Positions 17,296 through 26,604 of a DNA stretch of 64,000 bases are shown here, piece after piece. The DNA is from Gaetbulibacter sp. S0825 (lineage in GTDB: Bacteria; Bacteroidota; Bacteroidia; Flavobacteriales; Flavobacteriaceae). Position numbers and translations under genes: made by a program. Position 1 is the first letter of the stretch. Each line of letters starts with the position of its first letter. The notes beneath the pieces are model-generated. The model saw only the letters and a program-made list of their open reading frames with translations. It ran no database searches and was not told the origin of the DNA. Where the stretch lies: positions 496,001 through 560,000 of the forward strand of contig NZ_JAATJT010000001.1 in NCBI RefSeq assembly GCF_011777505.1, given 5' to 3'.

Positions 17296-17652
17296 TTATT
17301 TTATAAACTCTGCTTGAAGAAAATAGTTTACAATCGCTTCTTTCATTAAAACGCTCTGTTCACCAGCTTTTAAATTTGGCAATTCTTCCTTTACAATATA
17401 ATGCGGCCAACCTTGTTCGTCTATATAATCGAACGTATAATAGCCATAAGGTTCTAATAGTCTACAAATAGCTATATGCATAAGATTGACCTTCTCATCC
17501 TTCTTAAACTTACGATGTAATTGTCCTAATTCCTGAACGCCAATTAAATAAATAACTGCGTCTAAATCCAACGTATCTCCATCTGCAAACTGTGTTGAGA
17601 GCTTTTCAACTACTAGTTCCCATCGCTCTTTTAATTGTTCATCTCTTGCCAT
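17296..17652 (-). CDS. Conserved hypothetical protein
   Basis: 118 residues, cytoplasmic. It is mostly helical, with the segments VIYLIGVQELGQLHRKFKKDEKV and MHIAICRLLEPYGYYTFDYIDEQGWPHY. The latter Tyr/Trp-rich motif looks conserved, but I cannot name a domain. It precedes pheS on the same strand, with about 60 bases between them. Function unknown. Confidence 0.7.
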   Translation of the reverse strand: MARDEQLKERWELVVEKLSTQFADGDTLDLDAVIYLIGVQELGQLHRKFKKDEKVNLMHIAICRLLEPYGYYTFDYIDEQGWPHYIVKEELPNLKAGEQSVLMKEAIVNYFLQAEFIK

Positions 17653-17784
17653 ATTTATCTTCGTTGAAAATGGTAATTCTTATATTTTTAAGTCACAAAG
17701 TTACTGAGATATAAAATACTAAGGAAACTCTATCGTTATTATTACACCACACTTTTAATTTCTTTTTTTTGAATTAAAAATATG

Positions 17785-17792
17785 TAGGTTTG
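17785..17792 (+). promoter_or_regulatory. Candidate -7 element of cvpA
   Basis: TAGGTTTG matches TAnnTTTG, 17 bases before the ATG. A TTTG lies only 13 bases upstream, shorter than usual. Confidence 0.35.
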
Positions 17793-17808
17793 TAAAACAC
17801 ATATTTGT

Positions 17809-18327
17809 ATGAACATATTAGACATCATTTTAGGAGCCCTAATTCTATTTGGTTTAATTCGCGGACTATCTAAAGGCCTTTTTGTAGAAGTCGCTTCTTT
17901 AGTCGCTCTTATCGCTGGTGTGTTTGGTGCTATTCACTTTAGTGATTTTGCGGCTGGTTTTTTAGAAAGCAAAGTGGATTGGAGCGAGCAAACCATTAAT
18001 ATTACTGCATTTGCCATAACTTTTATAATTATTGTTTTGGTAATTTCTCTTGCAGGTAAAGCATTAACTAAACTAGCTGATTTTGCTGCTTTAGGGATGC
18101 TAAATAAGTTTTTAGGTGGTGTTTTTGGTGCGCTAAAAATTGGATTAATTTTAAGCATTGCATTGATGATTTTTAGCAAAATGAATAGAACAATCCCTTT
18201 TTTAGAAGCAGACGATATGGAGAATTCGTTGCTTTATAAACCTGTGGAATCGTTAGCTCCAATGATTTTTCCTTATATCATAAAATCTGAAGAAACGCAA
18301 GAAAGTGCTTCAAATACAAGTATTTAG
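17809..18327 (+). CDS. cvpA: CvpA-family membrane protein
   Basis: 172 residues with four hydrophobic segments. The opening motif MNILDIILGALILFGLIRGLSKG matches the CvpA N-terminus (DxxxxxxxxxxGxxRG). E. coli CvpA is needed for colicin V production and affects envelope stress and purF expression. Here no purine gene is adjacent. It converges on the AraC gene: its stop ends at 18327 and the AraC gene ends at 18328. Confidence 0.85.
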   Translation: MNILDIILGALILFGLIRGLSKGLFVEVASLVALIAGVFGAIHFSDFAAGFLESKVDWSEQTINITAFAITFIIIVLVISLAGKALTKLADFAALGMLNKFLGGVFGALKIGLILSIALMIFSKMNRTIPFLEADDMENSLLYKPVESLAPMIFPYIIKSEETQESASNTSI

Positions 18328-19206
18328 TTAGTTAACACTCATCACATATTGTTTTGGCGTAGTGCCATACTTTTTTCTAAATGCAGCAATAAAATGACTT
18401 GCTGTACTATAACCAACTTGTAAGCTAATTTCAGATACGTTATACTTTTTTGTAAGCAATTGTTTTCTAGCATATTCTAACTTATAATCCAGTAAGAAAT
18501 TAAATACCGATTCGCCATAAATATGTTTGAAGCCTTCTTTAAGTTTCGAGATTGACAACCCTACTTCATCAGCAATTTCTTGTAATGATGGTGGCTCATC
18601 CATATTATTAATAACAACTTGCTTTGCCTTTTTGATTTTCTCAACATTGGCTTCATTTTCCAAAAAAGGACAACTTTGTTGATCGCTGCTAGCTTTACTA
18701 AAATACAAGCTTAATACCTCGTATACTTTGGCCTTTATATAAAGTTGGTGCATCCCATTTGATTTTTGATCATCGAAAATTTGATTTAAAACCAATATCT
18801 CGTTTGGTGAGAGTTCCTTATCTAAATAATACTTTTTGTTTTTGTTCTCTTCGTTTAAAAAAGGAATAATATCTGCCACTTGCGAAAAGAACGAATGAAA
18901 CATTTTAATAGAAACAATAAACACCAAATATTTCCCATTTGGATTCAAACTTAAATTAATAGATAGTGCTTGGTTTGGATTATATAACAAAACAGAATTT
19001 TGCGATTTTACATCTAAACTATAATGTGGCCCATAATGTAATTGAGCATCGCTATTGATACTAAAATGGATTTGAATAACATCGCTGCTTACTTCTTTTA
19101 TATATCTTAAAACTTCATTAGAGCTGTTGTCTATTTCCAATAAACTAAATCCATCCTGAACTAAATGTTCTTTAACCACTCTTTGTTCGTTATTTTTTAT
19201 ATTCAT
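18328..19206 (-). CDS. AraC-family transcriptional regulator
   Basis: 292 residues. The C-terminal third holds two helix-turn-helix motifs: LQEIADEVGLSISKLKEGFKHIYG near 204-227 and VSEISLQVGYSTASHFIAAFRKKYG near 254-278, ending TTPKQY. The N-terminal part is a ligand- or cofactor-sensing domain of unclear type, resembling PchR-like regulators of iron-compound receptors. It is divergent from the TonB receptor gene across a 175-base gap that holds a direct repeat (19217, 19300). It likely controls the TonB-HmuY operon. Confidence 0.9.
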   Translation of the reverse strand: MNIKNNEQRVVKEHLVQDGFSLLEIDNSSNEVLRYIKEVSSDVIQIHFSINSDAQLHYGPHYSLDVKSQNSVLLYNPNQALSINLSLNPNGKYLVFIVSIKMFHSFFSQVADIIPFLNEENKNKKYYLDKELSPNEILVLNQIFDDQKSNGMHQLYIKAKVYEVLSLYFSKASSDQQSCPFLENEANVEKIKKAKQVVINNMDEPPSLQEIADEVGLSISKLKEGFKHIYGESVFNFLLDYKLEYARKQLLTKKYNVSEISLQVGYSTASHFIAAFRKKYGTTPKQYVMSVN

Positions 19207-19216
19207 TTTTCTTTAT

Positions 19217-19313
19217 CGACACTTTTTAATATTTAAAAAGAACTGCAAATATATTGAAATCATTGATGTTTTAAGCGTTTTTAAAAATTATTTTTTTAGC
19301 GACACTATTAAAT
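19217..19313. promoter_or_regulatory. Direct repeats in the AraC-TonB intergenic region
   Basis: CGACACTTTTTAAT at 19217-19230 and CGACACTATTAAAT at 19300-19313 match at 12 of 14 positions in the same orientation. AraC proteins often bind paired direct repeats, so these are candidate binding sites. A TAATTTTG element at 19347-19354 may be the -7 of the receptor gene. Confidence 0.45.
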
Positions 19314-19381
19314 CTTTAGTCGTTATTAAATTCTTTTTAATGATTCTAATTTTGCCCAGTAAAATAACCTAAATCACTTTA

Positions 19382-21487
19382 ATGCGATTCAAATCTATAT
19401 TTATTATAGCAGTGCTATTCCCTCTTTTATGCTTGTCGCAACAACAGGTTGAAAAAACAAAGGATACAGTTTTGACACAACAACTAAATGAGGTTGTGGT
19501 AACTGCTACAAGAACAATCAGGCAATTATCTTCTTTACCTCTACCAGCTCAACTTATTGCAAGAAAAGAATTAAAAGAAACCAATAGAACACGCCTCAAT
19601 ACTATCTTGAATGAGCAAACAGGATTAATCACCGTTCAGAATTTTATAGGTGGTGAAGGCATACAAATGCAAGGGTTAGATTCTGAATACACTTTAGTAC
19701 TTATTGATGGTGTTCCATTAATTGGTCGTTCTGCTGGAACTTTAGATTTAAGTAGGCTTTCTATTGGAAACATTAAGCAAATTGAAATTGTAAAAGGCGC
19801 TTCATCTAGCTTATATGGTAGTGAAGCACTTGGTGGAGTGATTAATATTATTACTGAAAAATCTAATAAAAATGGGGTTCATGGCAATTTAATGCACCGA
19901 TATGGGACGTTTAATGAAAATGAAACCAATATTAACCTAGATTACAAAAAGGAAAATGTAACCCTTGGTGCTTTTGTTAATAGAAGTAGCAGTGATGGTT
20001 ATAACTTAAATAATGCTACCAATATAAATACTCTAGACCCCTATTTTAACTATACCTTTAATACAAGGTTGAATTATAATGTAACCGAAAACACCAAGTT
20101 TTTAGCATCGGCAAGATACTTTTTGCAAGACTCCGATTACATTCCTACAAGCACAGAATCTGGTGAAAGCAAAACAAGAGAGTGGAATGCACATGTAAAA
20201 GCAAACCATAAATACAACGAAAAATGGAGTAGTTACTTTGAGTTTTATGCATCAAGATATTTTGCCGAAGATTACTTAAATAATATTGAAGACAACTCAC
20301 AGTTTAGTGAAAGTTTTTATAAGGAACTATTAATAAGACCAGAAATAAGAGCTGCATATAAAGTGAATGAAAAATCGTCTTTTATAGGTGGTTTAGGGCT
20401 TGATTACGAAACCTTAAAAAGAACAGATTTTAGTACAACTCCAAAATTCACTTCACCATTTGTGTATTTCCAATACGATACAAACCCTAATGAAAACTTA
20501 AACATTCTTCTTGGTGCTCGTTTCGATGGACATAATGAGTACAACTCGCAATTTAGCCCAAAAGCTGCTTTTAGATATCAAATCACAGATAAGCTTGCTG
20601 CCAAAGGGTCTATGGGATACGGATTTAAAGCTCCAGATTTTAGACAACTGTATTTTGATTTAGAAGGTATTGCTGGTTATACCATTTTAGGATATAACGT
20701 GGTTAACACTAGAGTTCCTGAAATGCTTGATAGTGGTGAAATTGAGAATGAAAATGATATTGTAGTTCCACTTTCAAACTTTAATGGTAAACTAAACCCT
20801 GAAAACTCTATCTCCTATAATTTTGGCGTAACACACAACCCTATATCAACACTTAAACTTGAAGTGAATTTCTTTAGAAACGATATTAAAGATCTAATTG
20901 ATACTCAACTTGTTGCTAATAAAACAAATGGCTCAGGTGTTTATAGTTATAAAAACGTTAAAAAAGCTTTTACGCAAGGAATAGAATTTAATTCGTCATG
21001 GCGAATTTCTAACTCACTTAAAATAGCAGGTGGTTATCAGTTTTTATTAGCTAAAGACAAAGATGCCATCGAAGCTTTTAAAAATGGAGATGCTTTTGCT
21101 TCTAATCCTGGTTCAGGATCATTCAAACTTAATGAAGATGATTATTTTGGATTATTCAACCGCTCCAAACATATGGCAAACTTCAAAATTTTCTACACCA
21201 ACACGCAGCATAATTTTAATACAAATCTAAGGGTTAATTATCGCAGTAAATATGGTATTCTAGATACAAACAGTAATACCTACTTAGATAGATATGACGA
21301 TTTTGTAGAAGCTTACATGCTATGGAATTGCGCCATAAACAAAACGTTCAAGGAAAAATATGAATTAGGCATTGGTATAGATAACATTTTTGATTTCACT
21401 GATGAACCAACTTCAAATAACGATTTTACTTTCATTAATAATATTCCTGGAAGAATTTTTTACGCAAAACTTAATATTCAATTTTAA
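19382..21487 (+). CDS. TonB-dependent outer-membrane receptor, probable heme/siderophore uptake
   Basis: 701 residues. A signal peptide (FIIAVLFPLLCLS) precedes the TonB box-like region and a plug domain (about 33-140, LNEVVVTATRT ... RLSIGNIKQIEIVKGASSSLYGSEALGGVINII). A beta barrel follows, ending in an aromatic-terminal strand (IFYAKLNIQF). It uses proton-motive energy from TonB-ExbBD, not seen here. A HmuY lipoprotein gene is 58 bases downstream, which favours heme as the cargo. The divergent AraC regulator and direct repeats suggest specific regulation. Confidence 0.92.
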   Translation: MRFKSIFIIAVLFPLLCLSQQQVEKTKDTVLTQQLNEVVVTATRTIRQLSSLPLPAQLIARKELKETNRTRLNTILNEQTGLITVQNFIGGEGIQMQGLDSEYTLVLIDGVPLIGRSAGTLDLSRLSIGNIKQIEIVKGASSSLYGSEALGGVINIITEKSNKNGVHGNLMHRYGTFNENETNINLDYKKENVTLGAFVNRSSSDGYNLNNATNINTLDPYFNYTFNTRLNYNVTENTKFLASARYFLQDSDYIPTSTESGESKTREWNAHVKANHKYNEKWSSYFEFYASRYFAEDYLNNIEDNSQFSESFYKELLIRPEIRAAYKVNEKSSFIGGLGLDYETLKRTDFSTTPKFTSPFVYFQYDTNPNENLNILLGARFDGHNEYNSQFSPKAAFRYQITDKLAAKGSMGYGFKAPDFRQLYFDLEGIAGYTILGYNVVNTRVPEMLDSGEIENENDIVVPLSNFNGKLNPENSISYNFGVTHNPISTLKLEVNFFRNDIKDLIDTQLVANKTNGSGVYSYKNVKKAFTQGIEFNSSWRISNSLKIAGGYQFLLAKDKDAIEAFKNGDAFASNPGSGSFKLNEDDYFGLFNRSKHMANFKIFYTNTQHNFNTNLRVNYRSKYGILDTNSNTYLDRYDDFVEAYMLWNCAINKTFKEKYELGIGIDNIFDFTDEPTSNNDFTFINNIPGRIFYAKLNIQF

Positions 21488-21545
21488 TTATAAATACACT
21501 ATGAAATCTAAAATTCACAAAAACAATTTTAAAACAAACAGTATT

Positions 21546-22160
21546 ATGAATAAAACACTTAAATTATTATCTATTTTGGTTATCACAATTGCATTTACTT
21601 CATGTAGTTCTGATGATGATGACAGTCAGCCACAGCTTCAAATTGAAGCAGAAACTGTTAGTAACTTATATGCTCCGCAACAAGGCGGTCAAGGACAACC
21701 TGTTTCTGGGGAATTTACTAAATTCAATTTTTCAACAGGAACTACAACTACAAGTGATACAGAATGGGATATTGCTTTTAGAGGTACATCAATTATAATT
21801 AATGGAGGTACTTCTTCTGGCACTACCGATGAAGCAGAAAGAACAGGTAATGGTGGAGCTTATATTACTACTGGTACTTTTGCATCAGTGACTGAAGTTG
21901 AAACAGGCTCTTTCTTACAAGATTCTGAAACAGGCCATGTATTATCAAATTGGTATACATATGCTGGTCCACCAACACATGAAATTTCGCCAACTCCAGG
22001 AAAAATACTTGTTATTAGAACTCATGATGGTAAATATGCTAAAGTTGAAATATTAAGCTATTACCAAGATGTTCAACCTAATGCAGAATATAATAATTAT
22101 CGTTATTACACTTTTAACTACGTATACCAACCTAACCAAGGAGAAACGTCTTTTGAATAA
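21546..22160 (+). CDS. HmuY-type heme-binding lipoprotein
   Basis: Start set at the ATG at 21546, which gives a lipoprotein signal (LLSILVITIAFTSC) and 204 residues. An upstream ATG at 21501 would add a non-signal segment, and the longest frame overlaps the receptor gene. The mature part has the HmuY-like core DTEWDIAFRGTSIIINGG near 70 and GGAYITTG later, ending in a beta-rich region. In Porphyromonas, HmuY takes heme from host proteins and passes it to the HmuR receptor. Identification rests on those motifs plus the adjacent TonB receptor; heme itself is inferred. Confidence 0.8.
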   Translation: MNKTLKLLSILVITIAFTSCSSDDDDSQPQLQIEAETVSNLYAPQQGGQGQPVSGEFTKFNFSTGTTTTSDTEWDIAFRGTSIIINGGTSSGTTDEAERTGNGGAYITTGTFASVTEVETGSFLQDSETGHVLSNWYTYAGPPTHEISPTPGKILVIRTHDGKYAKVEILSYYQDVQPNAEYNNYRYYTFNYVYQPNQGETSFE

Positions 22161-22864
22161 TGCAGCAGTTTATAGAGTATATACCTATTGCCACCACACT
22201 CTTCTCTATCTATTTTATTAGAGAAATCTATAGCCACTATCAAGAGCGTAAGACAACTTACTTACTTTGGTGGACTATTGGTGTGTTGACTTTTGGATTA
22301 GGGACTTTGGCAGAGAGTTTTCATGCACTTTTTGGTTGGAATGAAATAAACCTTAAGTATTGGTATATTGTTGGTGCTTTATTAGGAGGCTTTCCATTAG
22401 CCCAAGGATCTGTTTATTTATTGATGAACAGACGCTTTGCACAAATAACCTCGATACTATTTGTAGCTTTAATTATTATTGCCTCTTATTTTGTAGTAGG
22501 TTCTCCAGTATCAATACCTGAAGGATTTGATTATAGACTAACTGGTTCTGTTTTTGAGTGGGATTGGGTAAGATTATTTTCACCGTTTATCAATATATAC
22601 TCTTTTATATTCTTGGTTGGTGGTGCAATTTATTCAGCTACAAAGTACTACGGTTATAAGAATAAACAAGCACATTTTAAAGGTAATATATTTATCGCTA
22701 TAGGTGCTTTACTACCAGGAATTGGTGGAACCTTTACAAGGTTAGGTTATGTTGAAGTACTTTTTATTACTGAACTTATTGGTTTAGTACTCATTTACTT
22801 TGGTTACCGAATAATAAAGTTAAAAAACTCTAGTTATAGAGATACAACCTCTCAATTAACTTAA
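22160..22864 (+). CDS. Seven-helix membrane protein of the HmuY/TonB locus
   Basis: 234 residues with about seven hydrophobic helices spread over the length. Conserved-looking features are LFSIYFIREIYSHYQERKTTYLLWW and YFGYRIIKLKN. The ATG shares one base with the HmuY stop (TAATG), so it is coupled to HmuY and probably belongs to the same uptake system. I know no assigned function; it could be an inner-membrane partner, a sensor or a cytochrome-like membrane protein. A terminator at 22868 closes the operon. Confidence 0.7.
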   Translation: MQQFIEYIPIATTLFSIYFIREIYSHYQERKTTYLLWWTIGVLTFGLGTLAESFHALFGWNEINLKYWYIVGALLGGFPLAQGSVYLLMNRRFAQITSILFVALIIIASYFVVGSPVSIPEGFDYRLTGSVFEWDWVRLFSPFINIYSFIFLVGGAIYSATKYYGYKNKQAHFKGNIFIAIGALLPGIGGTFTRLGYVEVLFITELIGLVLIYFGYRIIKLKNSSYRDTTSQLT

Positions 22865-22867
22865 ATA

Positions 22868-22895
22868 AAAAAGCCGCTTAAAGCGGCTTTTTTAT
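22868..22895. terminator. Terminator between the HmuY locus and carbonic anhydrase
   Basis: AAAGCCGCTT and AAGCGGCTTT form a GC-rich stem followed by T-rich sequence, with an A-run on the left. It serves both convergent transcripts. Confidence 0.8.
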
Positions 22896-22912
22896 TATGG
22901 GAAAATTATGGT

Positions 22913-23545
22913 TTATAATAACTCTACTTTTCCGGTTGAAAGCATATAAACACCACCAACAATCTTAATTTCACCATTATCTTCCATTTCTTTTAGAATT
23001 GGACTTTTCTCTCTAATTCTATCCATGGTAAGTTTTACATTATTCTCAACTGTTTTAGCTACAAACTCATTATTAGAAGAATTTGCTTCTCCTTCAACCT
23101 CAACTGCCGATTGTTTTACTGCAGGTGTAATATTACTCAACAATGCTGTAATATTCCCTAGTTCAACACCATCACAGGCTGCTTTTACAGCACCACATGC
23201 TTCATGGCCAAGTACTAAAACCAGCTTGCTTCCTGCAACTTTACATGAATACTCCATACTTCCTAAGATATCTACATTTTCAAAGTTTCCAGCTACACGT
23301 GCTACGAAAACATCTCCAATTGCTTGATCCAAAACTGTTTCAACTGGTACTCTTGAGTCGATACATGAAAGCACTACTGCTTTTGGAAATTGTCCTCCAA
23401 CAGTTTGTTCAACTAATGCTTTATTATCTATGCTTTGGGTATCCCCAGAAATAAATCTCTGGTTTCCCTCCATTAAATCAGCTAAAACCGATTGAGGAGT
23501 TAATTGGTCTTGTGCGTCTTTTGTTATTGCTTGATTTTTTATCAT
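22913..23545 (-). CDS. Beta-class carbonic anhydrase
   Basis: Interconverts CO2 and bicarbonate. 210 residues. Zinc ligands are C61, H114 and C117 (SCIDSRVP and GHEACGAV), with the D63-R65 dyad. No signal peptide is seen, so it is likely cytoplasmic. It lies 22 bases downstream of the SulP transporter gene, fitting a bicarbonate uptake/carbon-supply unit. Confidence 0.93.
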   Translation of the reverse strand: MIKNQAITKDAQDQLTPQSVLADLMEGNQRFISGDTQSIDNKALVEQTVGGQFPKAVVLSCIDSRVPVETVLDQAIGDVFVARVAGNFENVDILGSMEYSCKVAGSKLVLVLGHEACGAVKAACDGVELGNITALLSNITPAVKQSAVEVEGEANSSNNEFVAKTVENNVKLTMDRIREKSPILKEMEDNGEIKIVGGVYMLSTGKVELL

Positions 23546-23567
23546 GATTTTAAATTTTTATAAATTA

Positions 23568-25430
23568 TTAATATTTGTCTTCTACGTTTTCTTTTACCCA
23601 ACTTGCACAGTCGTTAAAGTTCTTGAAAATGTGCTCTTCAGGAATAAAATCTGGAATGATATCAATTCGTTCCATCATATAGCGAGGCTGTTTTAATAAG
23701 TTAACGAATAACACTTCTACACCTTTGGTTTTTAGGTCCTGAAGCATATCTTCCATAGCGTATAATCCAGATTGATCCATATATTGCATTCGTCCTAACC
23801 TCATAATTACAGTACTTGCTGTATCTGGTATTTGCAATGTGAGGTTTTGGAATTCACTTGTAGAGCCAAAAAACAGAGGCCCCTTAAGATGCTTGATAAA
23901 CACTTCTTCTTTGAGGCTTTCTGGGAAGCCTATTTCATCTTTCCAAGCTTCTTCTTTTATTGGTTTTACATCAGACCTTTCAGCGGTTAAATCACCTATT
24001 TTTTTCATAAACATTAATGAGGCGATTACTAATCCTACTCCAACAGCATACACTAAATTCCAGAAAGTAGATAATAATAATACCACAAGCATTATTATAA
24101 CCTCAGAACTTAATTTGAAAGGTCCAAATTTAACGTCTTTTGGTAAAACTGGCATTGCTCTTAACCCTTTGTAGTCCATAACACCTATACCAACCGTAAT
24201 CAAAATTCCAGCTAACACTGCTGCAGGAATTTTTGATGCTAATGGTGCTAAAGCCAATAGGATTACTAACAACATAACACCAGCTATCATTCCTGAAAGT
24301 TTTGTTTTACCTCCTGAATTGATGTTTACAACAGTTCTAATAGTTGCTCCTGCTCCAGGAATACCACCAAATAATGCACCTATTGTATTACCAATTCCTT
24401 GACCTACTAGTTCCTTATTGGGTTTATGTTTAGTCTTCGTCATATTATCTGCAACAACACTAGTTAGTAAGGAATCAATTGCTCCTAATAATGCTAATGT
24501 TAACGCTGTAAATATGTATGGCGCTATAGAGCCTAAACTAAATTCGGTAAAAATTTCGGTTTTAATAGTTGGTAAGCCTTCTGGAATTCTTTCTATTGGT
24601 TGGTAATTTAATCCAAAACCAATAGCTATGGAAGTCATAACCACTAGTGCTACCAATGTACTCGGAACTGCTTTCGTAATTCGTTTAAACCCATAAATAA
24701 TAAATATGGTACCAAGAGCAAGTATTAATTCGAGCCAGTTTATGTTTTGTAAGGCTCTAGGCAAGGCTTTAAGTGCTCCAACAACGCCAGATGCATCTTT
24801 TGCAGCTAGTGTTTGAGATTCTTTAAGAATTTGATCTGGCGTTACTTTTTCGGCTCTATCAATCGTTTCTTTAAAATCTTCAAGTACTAAAATACCTTCA
24901 CCAGCTTCCTCTTTAAGTATGTTTTCTAGTATTAGTTCTTCAGCAACAGGCTTAAAGCTTTCTACAAACTCTGCATCATCTTTTGGGTAATACCCTAACG
25001 AAGGAAGGATTTGAGTGACTAAAATTATGACGCCAATTGCTGTCATAAATCCTGATACAACAGGATAAGGAATATATCTTATATATTTTCCTAATCCTAA
25101 AATCCCAAGACCAATTTGCATTAATCCTGCTAGAATAAACACCGTTAATATTGCTGGCAACGCTTTGTTAACATCACCATCGTTTACGGCAATTATTCCT
25201 GCAATTACAACCATACTTACCGCCGTCATCGGAGCGGTTGGTCCTGAAATTTGTGTATTGGTTCCTCCAAAAAGTGCTGCAAAAAAGCTAATAAAAATAG
25301 CTCCATACAATCCTGCACTTGGGCCTAATCCTGAGGAAACACCAAAGGCTAATGCTAAGGGCAATGCTACAATTCCTGCTGTAACACCTCCAAAAATATC
25401 GCCTCTTAAATTCGAAAATAAATTTTTCAT
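23568..25430 (-). CDS. SulP-family anion transporter, probable bicarbonate
   Basis: 620 residues. An N-terminal transporter core (FGGVTAGIVALPLALAFGVSSGLGP, about 13-37) and later helices precede a C-terminal STAS domain (about 500-615). A hydrophilic stretch of about 80 residues (148-230) interrupts the membrane core after the helix ending LPSLGYY. The immediate downstream carbonic anhydrase suggests bicarbonate as substrate; sulfate or another anion cannot be excluded. Cytoplasmic membrane. Confidence 0.9.
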   Translation of the reverse strand: MKNLFSNLRGDIFGGVTAGIVALPLALAFGVSSGLGPSAGLYGAIFISFFAALFGGTNTQISGPTAPMTAVSMVVIAGIIAVNDGDVNKALPAILTVFILAGLMQIGLGILGLGKYIRYIPYPVVSGFMTAIGVIILVTQILPSLGYYPKDDAEFVESFKPVAEELILENILKEEAGEGILVLEDFKETIDRAEKVTPDQILKESQTLAAKDASGVVGALKALPRALQNINWLELILALGTIFIIYGFKRITKAVPSTLVALVVMTSIAIGFGLNYQPIERIPEGLPTIKTEIFTEFSLGSIAPYIFTALTLALLGAIDSLLTSVVADNMTKTKHKPNKELVGQGIGNTIGALFGGIPGAGATIRTVVNINSGGKTKLSGMIAGVMLLVILLALAPLASKIPAAVLAGILITVGIGVMDYKGLRAMPVLPKDVKFGPFKLSSEVIIMLVVLLLSTFWNLVYAVGVGLVIASLMFMKKIGDLTAERSDVKPIKEEAWKDEIGFPESLKEEVFIKHLKGPLFFGSTSEFQNLTLQIPDTASTVIMRLGRMQYMDQSGLYAMEDMLQDLKTKGVEVLFVNLLKQPRYMMERIDIIPDFIPEEHIFKNFNDCASWVKENVEDKY

Positions 25431-25460
25431 GGTTAGTGGTTTTTATTGTTACTACACGTT

Positions 25461-26141
25461 TTAAAAAGTAACAAACGTTATTAAATTTAACTGATCTCTA
25501 CTTGTTGTTTCAAAAAACTGGTTCATGTACCCTAATTCAATTCTTACATTTTTATTGACATTATATCCCAAACCAGCATATACTCTATTTCTATCAAAAA
25601 TAGAGCTTTTAGAATTTAGGAAAATCTCATTGTAAGCTGATAAATAAAAAGGGCTTTCTCCCGATTCATTATTCTTTAAAGGTACATTTAAACTTAAAAA
25701 ATAACGGAATCTTAATTTAAAATCTTCTTCTACAAATCGTTGTTCAAAACGATAACGGTGACTTAATTTAACTTTACCTATACTTTGCTTAGTAGTGTAC
25801 TGCTGAAAGATACGATGTTCATTAACTGACGCTTTATCGTCAGTATTTCCAACATAGTTTTCAGATAAAATATAACCATAGCCTAATAAAATGTTATTCT
25901 TTTCAGTAATGTTATATCCAACTCCTGTACGAAGTAATAACTGCTCCAAATCACCAACAGCATTATAATTTCGATATTGGACTTCGTTGTGAATATTCCA
26001 TTTAGAGTTTAGCTTTTTATTGCCAATGTAAATTAGCCAATTTCCAAGATTACTATCTTGACTAAACCCAATTAATGGGATTGTTAGCGCAAACACCAAC
26101 AAAATAATTTTTGATTTTAAATTTGTACTCGCTCTTTTCAA
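25461..26141 (-). CDS. DUF2490 outer-membrane protein
   Basis: 226 residues with a signal peptide (IILLVFALTIPLIGFS). The mature part is beta-rich, with YRNYNAVGDLEQLLLRTGVGYNI near 52-74 and an aromatic end (LNLITFVTF), as in DUF2490 barrels. It is 30 bases upstream of SulP on the same strand and may form an operon with SulP and carbonic anhydrase. Role in anion or CO2 supply is only contextual. Confidence 0.75.
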   Translation of the reverse strand: MKRASTNLKSKIILLVFALTIPLIGFSQDSNLGNWLIYIGNKKLNSKWNIHNEVQYRNYNAVGDLEQLLLRTGVGYNITEKNNILLGYGYILSENYVGNTDDKASVNEHRIFQQYTTKQSIGKVKLSHRYRFEQRFVEEDFKLRFRYFLSLNVPLKNNESGESPFYLSAYNEIFLNSKSSIFDRNRVYAGLGYNVNKNVRIELGYMNQFFETTSRDQLNLITFVTF

Positions 26142-26247
26142 AACCTAGTTTTCTTTTAAAAATTAAAGACTTAGAAATAATAAATGTTTCCAACCAATAA
26201 AGTAATTGGATGAACATTTAATAAGGGTAAAAACCCTTAGATTTGAA

Positions 26248-26547
26248 TTAAGCGATTGCTTCGGGAGGGGGTGATATTAGTTCTTTGAATAAAGAACTAT
26301 AATTTTCAGAATGCGTGTTAAGTAATTTTGCTAGCTTACTGTAACTAGTATGCTCAATATTATCTCTTGAAGGTTCTTTAATTTTAAGGTCTTTAACCTT
26401 TTCTTCGCCTTTTTTCTCCTCTTCTTCACTAGAACTTATTAGGAGAGAGAGATCATAAGTATCATCAACTATAGAAAGAATACTTGGTGCCACTGTAAAG
26501 GACATAAATATTATTGAAAATACTATAGCTATGATTGTTTTTTTCAT
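26248..26547 (-). CDS. Small acidic exported protein, function unknown
   Basis: 99 residues. A signal peptide (MKKTIIAIVFSIIFMSFTVA) is followed by a short acidic/lysine region (SSEEEEKKGEEKVKDLK) and a helical tail ending PPPEAIA. No family recognised. It is upstream of DUF2490 with about 106 bases between. A TATATTTG element on the minus strand lies 17 bases before the start, which supports a real transcript. Confidence 0.55.
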   Translation of the reverse strand: MKKTIIAIVFSIIFMSFTVAPSILSIVDDTYDLSLLISSSEEEEKKGEEKVKDLKIKEPSRDNIEHTSYSKLAKLLNTHSENYSSLFKELISPPPEAIA

Positions 26548-26563
26548 TCTAAAAATTAAGTTG

Positions 26564-26571
26564 CAAATATA
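26564..26571 (-). promoter_or_regulatory. -7 element of the 99-residue gene
   Basis: The minus strand reads TATATTTG here, a TAnnTTTG match that would put the start of transcription about 10 bases before the ATG. Confidence 0.45.
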
Positions 26572-26604
26572 CTTTTTGGTTTTGTTAAAATTGTTAAGGA
26601 AATA

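Noticed and set aside
21390-21545. HmuY frame starting inside the TonB receptor gene
   Set aside because: The lipoprotein signal begins at 21546; the earlier part is shadow of the receptor and an unlikely leader.
26223-26238. AAGGGT-AAAA-ACCCTT as a terminator of the 99-residue gene
   Set aside because: The stem is short and no T-run follows on the minus strand, so termination is not supported.
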